This document shows positions 1 through 8,946 of a stretch of 64,000 nucleotides of DNA, piece after piece (the first letter of the stretch is position 1; the number at the start of each line of letters is the position of its first letter). A program made the position numbers and the translations under genes. Source of the stretch: Haloarcula sebkhae (GTDB lineage Archaea; Halobacteriota; Halobacteria; Halobacteriales; Haloarculaceae). The stretch lies in contig NZ_BMPD01000002.1 in NCBI RefSeq assembly GCF_014647415.1, forward strand, positions 124,001 through 188,000, read 5' to 3'. Under the pieces are notes generated by a model that was given only the letters and a program-made list of their open reading frames with translations, made no database searches and had not been told where the DNA came from.

Positions 1-1158
1 GCGGCCACGTTCGGCTATGAGCGCGACGAGCTTCTGGGCGAACACTGGCAGAAAATCCACTCGGCAGAGAGCCTCAAAACGGTCGATGATGAAATCCTCC
101 CGGCTGTGAACGAAAACGGGACATGGACGGGCGAGACACTGCTCGAACGCGCCGACGGGACACAGTTCATCGGCGAACACACCGTCGCGAGTATCGAAAA
201 TGACGGCTCCGTCTGCGTGGTTCGTGACCGGACTGACCGCGAAGAACTCGACAAGCAACTGCGACACGAGCGCGAGCGGTTCCGGCTACTTGTCGATGCA
301 GTCGAGAATTACGCGATGTTCCTGCTCGACCCCGACGGCCGCATCCAGTCGTGGAACGCCGGTGCGAAACAGATCACGCAGTACGAGGAATCTGATATCC
401 TCGGCGAGCATTTCTCGACGTTTCACACAGGGAAACAGGTGGCCGACGGCATTCCCGAGGAACTGCTGCGAGAAGCCGGGGAGTGCGGCAAAGCCACCGA
501 CCGCGGGCTCCGTGTTCGGAAGGACGGGAGCACGTTCTGGGCAGATGTGACCGTCACAGTGCTTCGAGAAAACGGCGACATCCGCGGCTTTGCGAACGTG
601 ATCAAGGACATCACAGAGCAGATCGAACGGGAGCGACGACAGGCGACGGCCGAACGCTACCGCGAGAAACTCTACGAGGTCACGAACGATACGAAGCGCC
701 GGTTCGAACAGCGGTTAGTCGACGTACTGGCGCTCGGTGTCGAGTATCTCGGCGTCGATCAGGGCCATCTCGTCGCAATCGATCCCAAGGCAGGAACACA
801 TGAAATAATCGCTACCAGTGGCGACCCGTCTCTCACTGCCCCCGGCGACATCACATCGCTCTCCGAGACCTACTGTCGACGAACTATCGAATCCGACGGC
901 ATGCTCTCAATCTATAATGCCGAGCAGCAGGGGCTGGATGACGACCCCGCATACCAGCGGTACGGTATCGGCTGTTACCTCGGTGCGAAAATCGAACTCG
1001 ACGGTGAGCTGTTCGGGACGGTCTGTTTCGTTGCCCGTGACCCCCGGTCGGGCCAGTTTAGACAGGACGAACAGGCCTTCGTCGAACTACTCACCCGCTG
1101 GCTCAAATACGAACTGAGCCGACGTGATGGACAGATCCAGTGGCCGTTACAATCCTAA
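1..1158 (+). CDS. PAS-PAS-GAF sensor protein (5' truncated)
   Basis: Signal-sensing protein that is open from base 1, so its N-terminus lies outside the window. Seen domains: the end of one PAS domain (FGYERDELLGE, about residues 4-14), a complete second PAS domain (FRLLVDAVENYAMFLLD through GFANVIKDITEQ), a short helical linker, then a GAF domain that runs to the C-terminus (VEYLGVDQGHL; LYGTVCF-like strand as LFGTVCFVARD). No HisKA/HATPase or HTH output domain follows before the TAA at 1156-1158. It must therefore act through a partner or an output domain upstream of the window. Such PAS/GAF proteins are abundant in haloarchaea and their ligands are usually unknown. Confidence 0.85.
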   Translation, partial: AATFGYERDELLGEHWQKIHSAESLKTVDDEILPAVNENGTWTGETLLERADGTQFIGEHTVASIENDGSVCVVRDRTDREELDKQLRHERERFRLLVDAVENYAMFLLDPDGRIQSWNAGAKQITQYEESDILGEHFSTFHTGKQVADGIPEELLREAGECGKATDRGLRVRKDGSTFWADVTVTVLRENGDIRGFANVIKDITEQIERERRQATAERYREKLYEVTNDTKRRFEQRLVDVLALGVEYLGVDQGHLVAIDPKAGTHEIIATSGDPSLTAPGDITSLSETYCRRTIESDGMLSIYNAEQQGLDDDPAYQRYGIGCYLGAKIELDGELFGTVCFVARDPRSGQFRQDEQAFVELLTRWLKYELSRRDGQIQWPLQS

Positions 1159-1416
1159 TACCGTTGAGTTCTGTGTATCCGGCTCGCAGGGCCGTTTCCG
1201 ACATTCCCGGCGTCGCACCTGCGTTTCCGATATAACAGTAGAATGTCGCCCGGAACACGACCGGGCGAGAAACTACTAGTAGGCTCGGTGACTATGTTAT
1301 TCGCTTCTAAGGGCCTCAGACCCATAATATTCCTACTTCCGGACTCCGTGTAAGATTTCCTAGGTTCCGTGGCGATTCATCAACGGGTGGCTCAGTCGAT
1401 ACATCCCGAGTGATTA

Positions 1417-2544
1417 TCAACTGGATGATTCCGCTCGGGCTTCGATCTCGATATTTCTGACAGGCGCACGCTGTGCGTCGGCCTCGTCGCCGAAGGCTAC
1501 CTCCCACTCCCAGATCTGGTCCGGGCCGAGTCGGTCACGGCGTGTGATACCGCTGTACCGTCGGTCACCGACATCTCCGGAAGCTACGATGATACAGTTT
1601 GTGAGCAGTGCAGTACTGGTGTTTCGGGCCATCCCACCAACACCGAGGTTGACCATCGTTCCATCAATCGGGTGACTTGATTCGATATGCAGGGCATCCG
1701 AAAGGGGTGGGAGGTCGGCCGTCGATGTTTCGCGTTCGACGGCTACAGTCGTGCGGTGAGTGTCGATGCCCCAATCGAGTATCATCGGGATTTCCGCAAC
1801 ATTAGTCTCGTAGTAGGGTTCGATGGTGCTGGTGTGTGTCCGGCGCTCGCCCACCGGAACTGCGACCTCGACCTCACCGGTATCGGACAGGAGCGTGTGT
1901 CCGAACTCTGCGAGGAACCGTGCGTCGCGACTCCCGTCGTTGGTGACAGCAAAAGAAGCAGTGAACGACTCTCCGGATCGGACGCTGCTGGGTGCCTCGA
2001 TATCGCCAACGACGAACTCTGGAGCGCGCGCGAGTAGTTCGACAACGGCATCCGGAACCCGCCAGCGAGCGGATTCGCCGTCTGCTTCGAGCACAACCGC
2101 GACACCCTCGTATTCTGAAACTGGAAGGGGAAATCCGATGGCCCCTGTGGTCTTCGTATCCGGACGCCCGACAAGAGACAGTCGGTCGGTTATCGGCTCG
2201 CCGTCCGCGACGACTCTTACTGGGAACTGTTTCACTCTGGTAACATCTGTCTCGACATCAAGCACGAGGAACTGACTGCCTCGCTCGGCGAAGACATCAA
2301 CGTGAACTCCTGCGTCCCGTATCGACGCACGGACTCTTGGATTGGTAAGCGTAACCGTATGCGAGCCAGCCGAAAGCCTGTTCCGCGGGACCGGCGTTTC
2401 TGTACCCGACGAATCGGCCGTCGGTGTGTCTCTCAGCGAGTCGTTAGTTGCAGTCTCATTTTCCCCCTCAAAGTAGCTGCTACACCCGGTGAGACTACCA
2501 GACCCGAGTCCAACAGCGGTGGCGAGGTACGTACGTCGGTCCAT
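1417..2544 (-). CDS. Tat-exported lipoprotein, unknown function
   Basis: Predicted surface lipoprotein of 375 aa. I chose the ATG at 2542-2544 because it gives a compact Tat signal (DRRTYLA) followed by a hydrophobic stretch and a lipobox (LTGC), typical of haloarchaeal Tat lipoproteins; the longer frame would bury this signal. After the lipid-anchor Cys comes a Ser/Thr/Glu-rich linker, then beta-rich sequence with no catalytic motif I recognise; the middle part (FTASFAVTNDGSRDARF) resembles an Ig/CARDB-like fold. A TATA-like element lies near 2592-2600 on the minus strand. Converges with the PAS/GAF gene. Substrate or partner unknown. Confidence 0.8.
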   Translation of the reverse strand: MDRRTYLATAVGLGSGSLTGCSSYFEGENETATNDSLRDTPTADSSGTETPVPRNRLSAGSHTVTLTNPRVRASIRDAGVHVDVFAERGSQFLVLDVETDVTRVKQFPVRVVADGEPITDRLSLVGRPDTKTTGAIGFPLPVSEYEGVAVVLEADGESARWRVPDAVVELLARAPEFVVGDIEAPSSVRSGESFTASFAVTNDGSRDARFLAEFGHTLLSDTGEVEVAVPVGERRTHTSTIEPYYETNVAEIPMILDWGIDTHRTTVAVERETSTADLPPLSDALHIESSHPIDGTMVNLGVGGMARNTSTALLTNCIIVASGDVGDRRYSGITRRDRLGPDQIWEWEVAFGDEADAQRAPVRNIEIEARAESSS

Positions 2545-3051
2545 ACGAAGTCCTCTGCATGGAGAAGTAAGTCTCTCCGGGACGGTCAAATTGGATATTT
2601 AGCGACCCAACCGGGTAATTGCCCTTGGAAGTCAAGGAAAAGTTGGCACGAGTACAGGTAGTTCGGTCTTGCAGGCATCACATCGGCTGAGATTCAGGGT
2701 GTCACCCTGGTGGAGTATCGAATGTCCGTTCCACGCTCCGACCAGTCACGCGTGAACTGCTCGCACGTAGACTGACCGGTCGTTTCTGCGCCGTTCCAAA
2801 CAGTTCCCCCCGCTCAAAGCCATCATCCAGCGTGTAGACCAACATCGTCACGCTACGCGGGTAACCGATAGTCGAGAGTGAACGTGACGGGTTGGTGGGT
2901 AGCGTCACAGTTGTGGTATCGGATTAGTCAGTACGAGCAGACAGGTATCGTCGTGCGTGTCAGTATATTCACGTTCTGTCAAGAACAGCTTGCTGAACAC
3001 AGGGGTTCTATTCAGCAGGGCACTAGCATCTCCCCTTGTGTCGCTATCTCG
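2545..3051. other. 507-bp stretch without a supported gene
   Basis: Lies upstream of the lipoprotein and downstream of the permease, both on the minus strand. It holds the lipoprotein promoter at its left end. A 68-codon minus-strand frame (2702-2908) has no recognisable domain and I do not accept it. Around 2989-3019 there is a short inverted repeat (TGCTGAA / TTCAGCA, 7-bp arms), which could be the end of a decayed mobile element. No transposase fragment is visible. Confidence 0.5.
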
Positions 3052-4284
3052 TTATCCCGCTTGCATCTCGTGTTCACCGGGTTTCTCGTCACCCCCTGTC
3101 GTCCAGTGACCGACGTAGACCTGCCCGAGGAACAGCAGTGTGAACACAGTGTTGAGGTACAGTGTATAGCCAGCAGGTGCGGTCCCGCCGGCTTCGCCCT
3201 GCGGTGGGATGAGACCCAGCCCGCCCCAGAGATAGTGAATGACGACGCCTGAGATAACGGCAGTGATGAAAATCGAGACGAACAGGACAGCAGCCATCCG
3301 TAGACCGTAGTAGCGGCGGTAGGCGTCGTCGATGGTCGGGACGATGAGGTCCGCGAAGATGAAGCTCATCACACCGCCGAAGGCGATGCCGTTATTCCAG
3401 AGAATGACCGCGAACGGAACGTTCCCGACCGAGCAGACGAACGTTACCACGCCGATGACGACCCCGATTATTGCACTGGCAAGAACCCAACCCAGCGTCC
3501 CCTCTGCACCGAGGCCGAACAGGGTCGTCCACCACTCACGGGGAACGAACGCGCCGATCAGTCCGGCGATGAGAAAGCCCGCGACGATATCTTTCCAGAG
3601 CATCCCCCACTCACCGAGCGCGTTCTTCGAGGCGAGCCGCCAACCATCACGAGTCAGCAGCCGATCACGCCACGTCGCGTCTTCCTGACGTTGCTGCTCT
3701 TGGTAGGCCTGTTTGCACGATTCCGAGCAGAAGTATTCGGTCCCGCCACCGGTCTCCAGTGTGACGATGTCGTCACTCGTCGGGTCGACTTCCATGCCAC
3801 ACGACGGATCACGCACGCCCTCCGAGGATCGAAGATGCTCGCGCGCAGCCGTGAACCACGCTTCTGGGACAACATACTTGACCGTCACCGCGAGAAGTCC
3901 GATGAGGAGCAGGCCGGCCACATAGTCGGCCAGTACGAACTGCCAACCCAGCAGAATCCACATGACAAGGCCCAATTCGATCACGAGGTTCGTCGAGGCG
4001 AACTGAAAGGCAGCCAGACTAGCAACAGGTGATGCGCCTTTCTTGAACAGCGATTTGGTCGTCGCAACCGCGCCAAACGAACACGACGAGGACGCCGCCC
4101 CGAAGACCGTCCCGAGACCGAGTTCACGCCAGCCGTTCCCCCCGAGGACAGCAGACATCTTCTCCTCACTGACGAACGTTTCGACGGCACCGGCGATGGT
4201 AAATCCCAGGACGAGCGCCCACCACGTTTCCCAGAACATCTCCCCAGCGAGGCGCAAGCCCTCAACGAAGGTCTCTGTCACCAT
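3052..4284 (-). CDS. DUF318/ArsP-type permease with internal YHS domain
   Basis: Predicted inner-membrane permease of 410 aa. The halves carry the repeated family signatures SSSCSFGA (about residues 65-72) and VCSVGNVPFA, as in the DUF318/ArsP/YraQ permeases, some of which export organoarsenicals. Between the two membrane halves sits a YHS-type metal domain (about residues 158-195) with C162, C186 and C190 (PSCGMEVD; FCSESC). The start is the ATG at 4282-4284: a GGTGGT-like ribosome site precedes it, and the AT-rich TATA-like box at about 4352-4360 would be too close for the upstream ATG at 4344. The YHS domain points to a soft-metal substrate or sensor; the actual substrate is not visible. 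Confidence 0.82.
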   Translation of the reverse strand: MVTETFVEGLRLAGEMFWETWWALVLGFTIAGAVETFVSEEKMSAVLGGNGWRELGLGTVFGAASSSCSFGAVATTKSLFKKGASPVASLAAFQFASTNLVIELGLVMWILLGWQFVLADYVAGLLLIGLLAVTVKYVVPEAWFTAAREHLRSSEGVRDPSCGMEVDPTSDDIVTLETGGGTEYFCSESCKQAYQEQQRQEDATWRDRLLTRDGWRLASKNALGEWGMLWKDIVAGFLIAGLIGAFVPREWWTTLFGLGAEGTLGWVLASAIIGVVIGVVTFVCSVGNVPFAVILWNNGIAFGGVMSFIFADLIVPTIDDAYRRYYGLRMAAVLFVSIFITAVISGVVIHYLWGGLGLIPPQGEAGGTAPAGYTLYLNTVFTLLFLGQVYVGHWTTGGDEKPGEHEMQAG

Positions 4285-4730
4285 TTCGTGACCACCTCTG
4301 AGTAGGAGTTGGCGACCACCAATCGCACTCTCCGTTCTCACCAATCATTCTAATATATAATACAGTCACCACGTTCAATGCTCTTGTGCTTAAGAAATCC
4401 AGTATAGAGTCGGATTCAAATTTTGTATGTTAGTGGTGTTCCGGTATCTACCAAGATATTCAAACCAATGATGCGGCCATTAGGGGGTATGAGCTCTGTA
4501 CCCAGCACGAGCATTCAGAGCTGACAAATGTCACTGCTCCCGGGAACCTTCATTTCTGGATACCTGCAGCGAATGACAGAAATGACATACTGAATATAGC
4601 AAATGTCTGCAGCAGTGGGTTGAGTCTGATAGCTGATGGGTAAATTTCTCTGACGGAGGTAACTGGGTTGATAGATCCCCGTCGGCGGGGAACCTGAAGT
4701 CACTGAGAAAGTATGGTAGCGCTTTCGCGG
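4285..4730. other. 446-bp AT-richer intergenic region
   Basis: Contains the permease promoter (TATA-like box about 4352-4360, minus strand). The rest is noticeably richer in A+T than its surroundings. A 62-codon minus-strand frame at 4515-4703 has no homologous motif, promoter or ribosome site and looks like chance. I see no RNA gene here. Confidence 0.5.
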
Positions 4731-6179
4731 CTAATCAAGGACGGCGAACCAGAAGACGACTCCGACGACAACGGCACCGACCCCAAGTACGATGCTCACG
4801 TGTTCTAGACTCGCTAAGAGTACGAGCGTCGACGCGGCCCCTAGAAGCGGCACCCAAGGAACACCGGGAACGCGGAAGCGCCGCTTGCGGTCGGGATACT
4901 TTCGGCGCGACTGGATTAGCGCGACGTTGACGAACGCCAGCCCCCCGAGAAGCATGAAATCCGCGAAATGCGCCAGTGACTCCAGCCCGAGAACGAGGCT
5001 ACTCTCCGGAGCAGTTTCACCGGGTGGTGCCGCGAAGATGACGCCGAACACGAGGAAAAACAGGAGACCCAGTCCGCCGGTTACGGCTACCGCGACGGTC
5101 GGACTTCCCGTTCGTTCATCGATTTGCTCGATCGACTCGGGGAGGTGGTCGCGCTCGGCCATCGCCAGCTTCACTCGAGACCCCGCCAGCACCGTCGCGT
5201 TGGCCGCAGAGAGCATCGACAGCAGTGCACCGCCGACGAAGATGTAGAACCCGGCCGGACCGAGGTAAAACTGTGCGGCCCTTGCCATCGCCACTTCACC
5301 GTGTTCGGCTATGAACGATGTGGCGGCCTCCTGAGAGGCTAGCCCCGTGCGCTCGACGAGAAACGCGAGAAACGCTCCGTCGTTGATCGCCACGACAACG
5401 ACCAGCACCACCAGCACGTACAGTAGGGTTACGAGCCCGATACTCAGGAAAATAGCCCGTGGAACGGTTCGCTCAGGCGACTCGATCTCGCCTTCGTTGG
5501 TGGCGATCGCCTCAAAGCCGAAGAAGGTGATGAACACGAGCGCTGATGTAAGCGCGACATCCCCGAACTGCGTGGCGTGAGTCGAGAGCGAGGTGGCAAC
5601 TACGTCGGCCTGGAACGCTCGAATGCCGCCAAACAGGAACAGAGCGATCAGCGCCACCTTGAGGCCAGTGACGACGATCTGGAACTTGCCACTCTCCTTG
5701 GCACCGGCGAGGTTGATAGCTACGAGCACGCTGAGGACGACCACACCTGGAATCCAGAAGGGTAAGGCAGCCGGGAGTGCCAGTGCGGGCCAGATGAACC
5801 GCGCGAACCAGTCGGTGAAACTCGCGAGGTAGAAGGCCGCACTTGCGGGGTAACCGAGGATCATCAGCCACCCCACCAGATACGACAAGTCAGAGTCGAA
5901 CACCTCGGCGACGTAGGCGTAGCCGCCACCGTCGACAGTATAGATGGTCGCAAACTCGGCGTAGGAGAGTGCCGTGAACGATGCCACAAGCGCCGCTAAC
6001 CCGAATGAGACTGCGGCGGCTGCACCGACGGTGGCGACAGCCAGCCCCGAGAGCACGAAGATCCCGCCCGCGATCATTGTCCCAACCCCGATCGAGGTAG
6101 CCCCGAGGAGGCCGATATTCCTTTCCAGTCGCTCTTCAACGGCACCCCCCGACCGCCGTGTTTCCTCAGATTGAGTCAC
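4731..6179 (-). CDS. APC-superfamily amino-acid permease
   Basis: Membrane transporter of 482 aa, about 12 hydrophobic segments. The N-terminal half carries the APC signature (IGLLGATSIGVGTMIAGGIF, then FTALSYAEFATIY), and the segment FFGFEAIATNEGEIESPERT matches the conserved TM6 region followed by the P-E-R-T loop. Family members import amino acids with H+ or Na+. I chose the GTG at 6177-6179: a purine-rich GGAAGGGG site precedes it and a TTTTATT box lies at about 6214-6221. The longer frame from 6239 would begin upstream of that promoter. No C-terminal universal-stress domain is present, unlike some archaeal relatives. Confidence 0.85.
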   Translation of the reverse strand: MTQSEETRRSGGAVEERLERNIGLLGATSIGVGTMIAGGIFVLSGLAVATVGAAAAVSFGLAALVASFTALSYAEFATIYTVDGGGYAYVAEVFDSDLSYLVGWLMILGYPASAAFYLASFTDWFARFIWPALALPAALPFWIPGVVVLSVLVAINLAGAKESGKFQIVVTGLKVALIALFLFGGIRAFQADVVATSLSTHATQFGDVALTSALVFITFFGFEAIATNEGEIESPERTVPRAIFLSIGLVTLLYVLVVLVVVVAINDGAFLAFLVERTGLASQEAATSFIAEHGEVAMARAAQFYLGPAGFYIFVGGALLSMLSAANATVLAGSRVKLAMAERDHLPESIEQIDERTGSPTVAVAVTGGLGLLFFLVFGVIFAAPPGETAPESSLVLGLESLAHFADFMLLGGLAFVNVALIQSRRKYPDRKRRFRVPGVPWVPLLGAASTLVLLASLEHVSIVLGVGAVVVGVVFWFAVLD

Positions 6180-6756
6180 GGTACCCCTTCCTGATTGACA
6201 GTTATTGGCATCGGAATAAAAGCCTGTAGGGTATTGCATGGCGTTGGGAATCGCCTCGGGAGGGTCGCCAACTGATGACAGAGTAGTATCACTCTTCCAG
6301 CCTCGCCATCATCGACTGTTCTCCCGAGAAAACGACGGGGATGGGGCTCAGTGGGGTATACCTGCCTCGACAGAATATGGCAATATAGCTACATATCTTA
6401 TTTACAAATGGCTTCAGTAGCATACTCGAAATGTACGCCCGGAACACTAACGTCCGGCATCATCCTCGGCGGTGTGCCACGTCAGCCGGCAAACCCTCGT
6501 GCCGGGCGGGTCGTTGAATAGCGACCAAATGCGCGAGCGGCGTCAGCCGCGAGCGCGGGTGATTACAGCGTAATCACCGATCGCCCAGACGGTGCAACCG
6601 TCTGGCGGGTCGTCGGAAGACGACCAGATGCGGTGTGAACCGCGGTCATGTCGCGTGCCCGGGTTCTCCGGATCGTCATCGTCCCGGTGACGGGTCTCAG
6701 CCGGGGATTAAAGGCACGCATCCGTACTTCGCCGGTGGCACACCTAAGGGTGACGT
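6180..6756. other. 577-bp intergenic region carrying a hairpin array
   Basis: No coding frame is credible. From about 6486 to 6650 the sequence is a near-continuous series of short inverted repeats (separate entry). The left part contains the permease promoter. The right part has minor palindromes near 6681-6695 and 6739-6752 (CACC TAA GGGTG). The region lies between the permease and the 3' end of the flavoprotein gene, so it could act as terminator or RNA-stability sequence. Confidence 0.55.
6486..6646. repeat. Array of stacked short hairpins with a 99-bp imperfect repeat
   Basis: Inverted repeats seen in order: 6486-6505 (5-bp arms), 6509-6526 (GGTCG/CGACC), 6537-6550 (GCGGC, loop GTCA), 6558-6578 (GGTGATTAC, loop AGC, 9-bp arms), 6585-6605 (CCAGACGGT, loop GCA, 9-bp arms), 6608-6625 (GGTCGTC, loop GGAA, 7-bp arms), 6639-6646 (ACCGCGGT, self-complementary). 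The 6506 and 6605 hairpins share flanks (GCGGGTCGT before, CGACCA-ATGCG after) but differ in the loop side, giving a 99-bp period. Too short and irregular for CRISPR. Could be tandem terminators, a structured RNA or decayed repeats. Confidence 0.7.
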
Positions 6757-8115
6757 TCAGACAGCGTAGTCGTCCTCGCGCAGCTGGACGTACTTGCCGT
6801 TGCGAGAGGAGAACTTCCCCCATTTGTAAGCCAGAACCATCTTGATGCCGTTGTAGCCGCCACGGAGCGCCGCATCGGCTTTGATTCCACGGGCGTCCAT
6901 CAAGTCGTTGGCAGTTCTAAAGGCCCGGTCCCAGTCGGTGGGCCGCCAGTCCCGAACCATATCTGCGAAGGTGACGTTACGGAGGATTTCGTCGCCGATG
7001 GCGTCGTGCCAGGCGTCGTTGTACCGTTCGAGGCGGTCGTTCGCGGCGAGGCGGCCGGCGATTTTCCCGGTGCGAACGGCGACGTGGTCGCCGCCCTCGT
7101 GGAACGCCGAGGTGGTCCCCATTGCGCCACCGGCCACAGCGATGCCGGCACCCACCGGCGACTCTATTGGCTGGGTCGAGGAGATGGGATACGTCTCCGT
7201 CCCTTTCGATTTCCCGCGCTCCTCGACGAGCGGGAAGTCGTCGAGATCGTACGCCTGAAACTCCCGTTCGAGCAACCGCTCGATGTACTGCCGGCCCTGC
7301 GGGATGCTGTCGTCGTTCGCTCTGAGGAGGTCCCACTCGCTGCGGTCGTACGCGTCGATGTCCAGCCCGATGGGCATCGTGAGGCCGATGCGCGCGACGG
7401 AATTGTCGTTCGGGAAAATCCACGGGTACGCCGTGTGGCCGGGCATGATACCCCACCAGAACTCGATGAACTCCGGTGTGAACAGTTCCTCGGGCATCCG
7501 CCGGTGCTCCTGATAGGCGATGTGGTTGACCTCGTTCGAGGGCATGATGTCGGCCATCGTCTGCCCGGCCGGGAGGAACTGGTCGAGCGTGCCGCCGGTG
7601 ATAGTCCGCTGTGGGCCGTCGGCAAGGATCACGTACTCGGCGGCGATGTCCTCGCCGTTGGCCAGCCGAACGGTGTGTCGCGGTGAACTCCGGAGATCGG
7701 TGTCGACGCCGGTGACGCTGACGCCGACGCAGTAGTCCGCGCCCGCGTCCGTCGCTCGTTCGCGAAGCCAGTCGTCGAACCGCGCCCGGTGGAACGTGAT
7801 ACCGAAGTCGTCAGTGCTGGAACTGATACCGGTCTCCGTGAGCGTCATCTCCGTCGAGGGGCCGTAGAACTTCGCCCCGTCGAGTTCGCTCAGCACCACG
7901 TCCTCGGGGAACTCCGACCGCGGAATACCCATAATGTCGAACCAGTAATCGAGCAGCCCAGCGGCGTCCGTCGAGTCCGGCCCCGTCCCCTCGCGGTCGG
8001 CTCTGGGGACCCCTTTTTCCAGGAGGACGGCGTCGGCCCCGTGGTCGGCTGCAGCCTCGGCCGCCGACGACCCGGCCGGGCCACCACCCACAATGGCGAC
8101 GTCTACGTGTTCCAT
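6757..8115 (-). CDS. Geranylgeranyl reductase family FAD flavoprotein
   Basis: FAD-dependent oxidoreductase of 452 aa. The N-terminus has the Rossmann dinucleotide site GGGPAGSSAAE followed by the FAD-ribose acidic segment; the central part has GPQRTITGG and the C-terminal part AVAGGAMGTTSAFHEGG, the second FAD-contact region of the geranylgeranyl reductase (GGR/FixC) family. GGRs hydrogenate the isoprenoid double bonds of archaeal lipids. This family also includes other reductases, so the lipid substrate is inference. A TTTTAG element at about 8139-8146, roughly 28 nt upstream of the ATG, fits a leaderless transcript. Confidence 0.82.
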   Translation of the reverse strand: MEHVDVAIVGGGPAGSSAAEAAADHGADAVLLEKGVPRADREGTGPDSTDAAGLLDYWFDIMGIPRSEFPEDVVLSELDGAKFYGPSTEMTLTETGISSSTDDFGITFHRARFDDWLRERATDAGADYCVGVSVTGVDTDLRSSPRHTVRLANGEDIAAEYVILADGPQRTITGGTLDQFLPAGQTMADIMPSNEVNHIAYQEHRRMPEELFTPEFIEFWWGIMPGHTAYPWIFPNDNSVARIGLTMPIGLDIDAYDRSEWDLLRANDDSIPQGRQYIERLLEREFQAYDLDDFPLVEERGKSKGTETYPISSTQPIESPVGAGIAVAGGAMGTTSAFHEGGDHVAVRTGKIAGRLAANDRLERYNDAWHDAIGDEILRNVTFADMVRDWRPTDWDRAFRTANDLMDARGIKADAALRGGYNGIKMVLAYKWGKFSSRNGKYVQLREDDYAV

Positions 8116-8209
8116 ACCCGCTACGGCGTCCCGCGCCCGCTAAAACCTATTGTCTTGCATCGGATTCGCGCTCTGACGCCCTTGTGTCTGAACTGGAACG
8201 CGCTGCGCG

Positions 8210-8731
8210 CTACGGTTCGGACACCGCGTCGGTGAGTGACACGTCGTGTTGTTCTAGCTGTTCGACGGCTCGCTGGTACGCGTCGCTCTCCGCAAGCACT
8301 GTGGCTCGTACAGCGTCGGCAACCGTTGCTCGGCGGTCGGCAAGTCCCAGGAGTTCCCGACGTTGCGTCTCGTACTCGCATCGGGCACGAACTGTCGAGA
8401 GCACCGACAACAGGGTATCCCGGTCAGCGGGCTTTCTGAGATACGAATCGACCGGAATATCCAGAATATCCACGTCCGGCTTGACGCTACTGATCATAAC
8501 GACCGCAGGAGTAACTGACCGCTGCTGGAGCCTTTCGGCGACCGTTTCGCCGCTCAGTTCCGGCATCTGGCGATCCAGCAGTACCGCATCGACCGAGTCA
8601 TCAATCCGCTGTAACCCCGTACGGCCGTCACCGGCCTCTATAACATCGTACTCTTCCGGAAGCCAAAGTCTGTAGAGTTGTCTATAGTTCTTATCGTCAT
8701 CGATCACCGCAACGCTAGTCGGTCTCCCCAT
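8210..8731 (-). CDS. HalX-type response regulator
   Basis: 173-aa response regulator. Receiver domain at residues about 5-120: acidic pocket IDDDK, phospho-acceptor Asp in LLDRQMPELSG, conserved Ser/Thr region VVMISSV and the Lys in DSYLRKP. The remaining C-terminal helix-rich part (ARCEYETQRRELLGL) matches the HalX domain found after haloarchaeal receivers. HalX proteins carry no DNA-binding or enzyme domain, so output is by protein contact. No cognate kinase lies next to it. A second HalX regulator is present at 22.6 kb. Confidence 0.88.
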   Translation of the reverse strand: MGRPTSVAVIDDDKNYRQLYRLWLPEEYDVIEAGDGRTGLQRIDDSVDAVLLDRQMPELSGETVAERLQQRSVTPAVVMISSVKPDVDILDIPVDSYLRKPADRDTLLSVLSTVRARCEYETQRRELLGLADRRATVADAVRATVLAESDAYQRAVEQLEQHDVSLTDAVSEP

Positions 8732-8946
8732 TCCTTCGAAATCCTACGCCGGTCATCCTACAAATATTCTAAGATATCGCCGAACTATTACTACAAATTT
8801 TACTAATTCATGCTGGTATTTCGCCCGTTCTCTAATGATTGCTAAACGAATACTATTTCGGCGTGCGATCGACGGACTGCCGGCACCGTTTTGAGGCCCC
8901 CGCGTGGAACAGCCGGTATGGCTCCGCACGCCACAGGAGGGGTTCA

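Noticed and set aside
2702-2908. 68-codon minus-strand frame
   Set aside because: No domain, ribosome site or promoter; could be a remnant but cannot be supported.
6486-6646. Hairpin array as a CRISPR
   Set aside because: Arms are short and differ between units, spacing is uneven, no spacer pattern and no cas genes.
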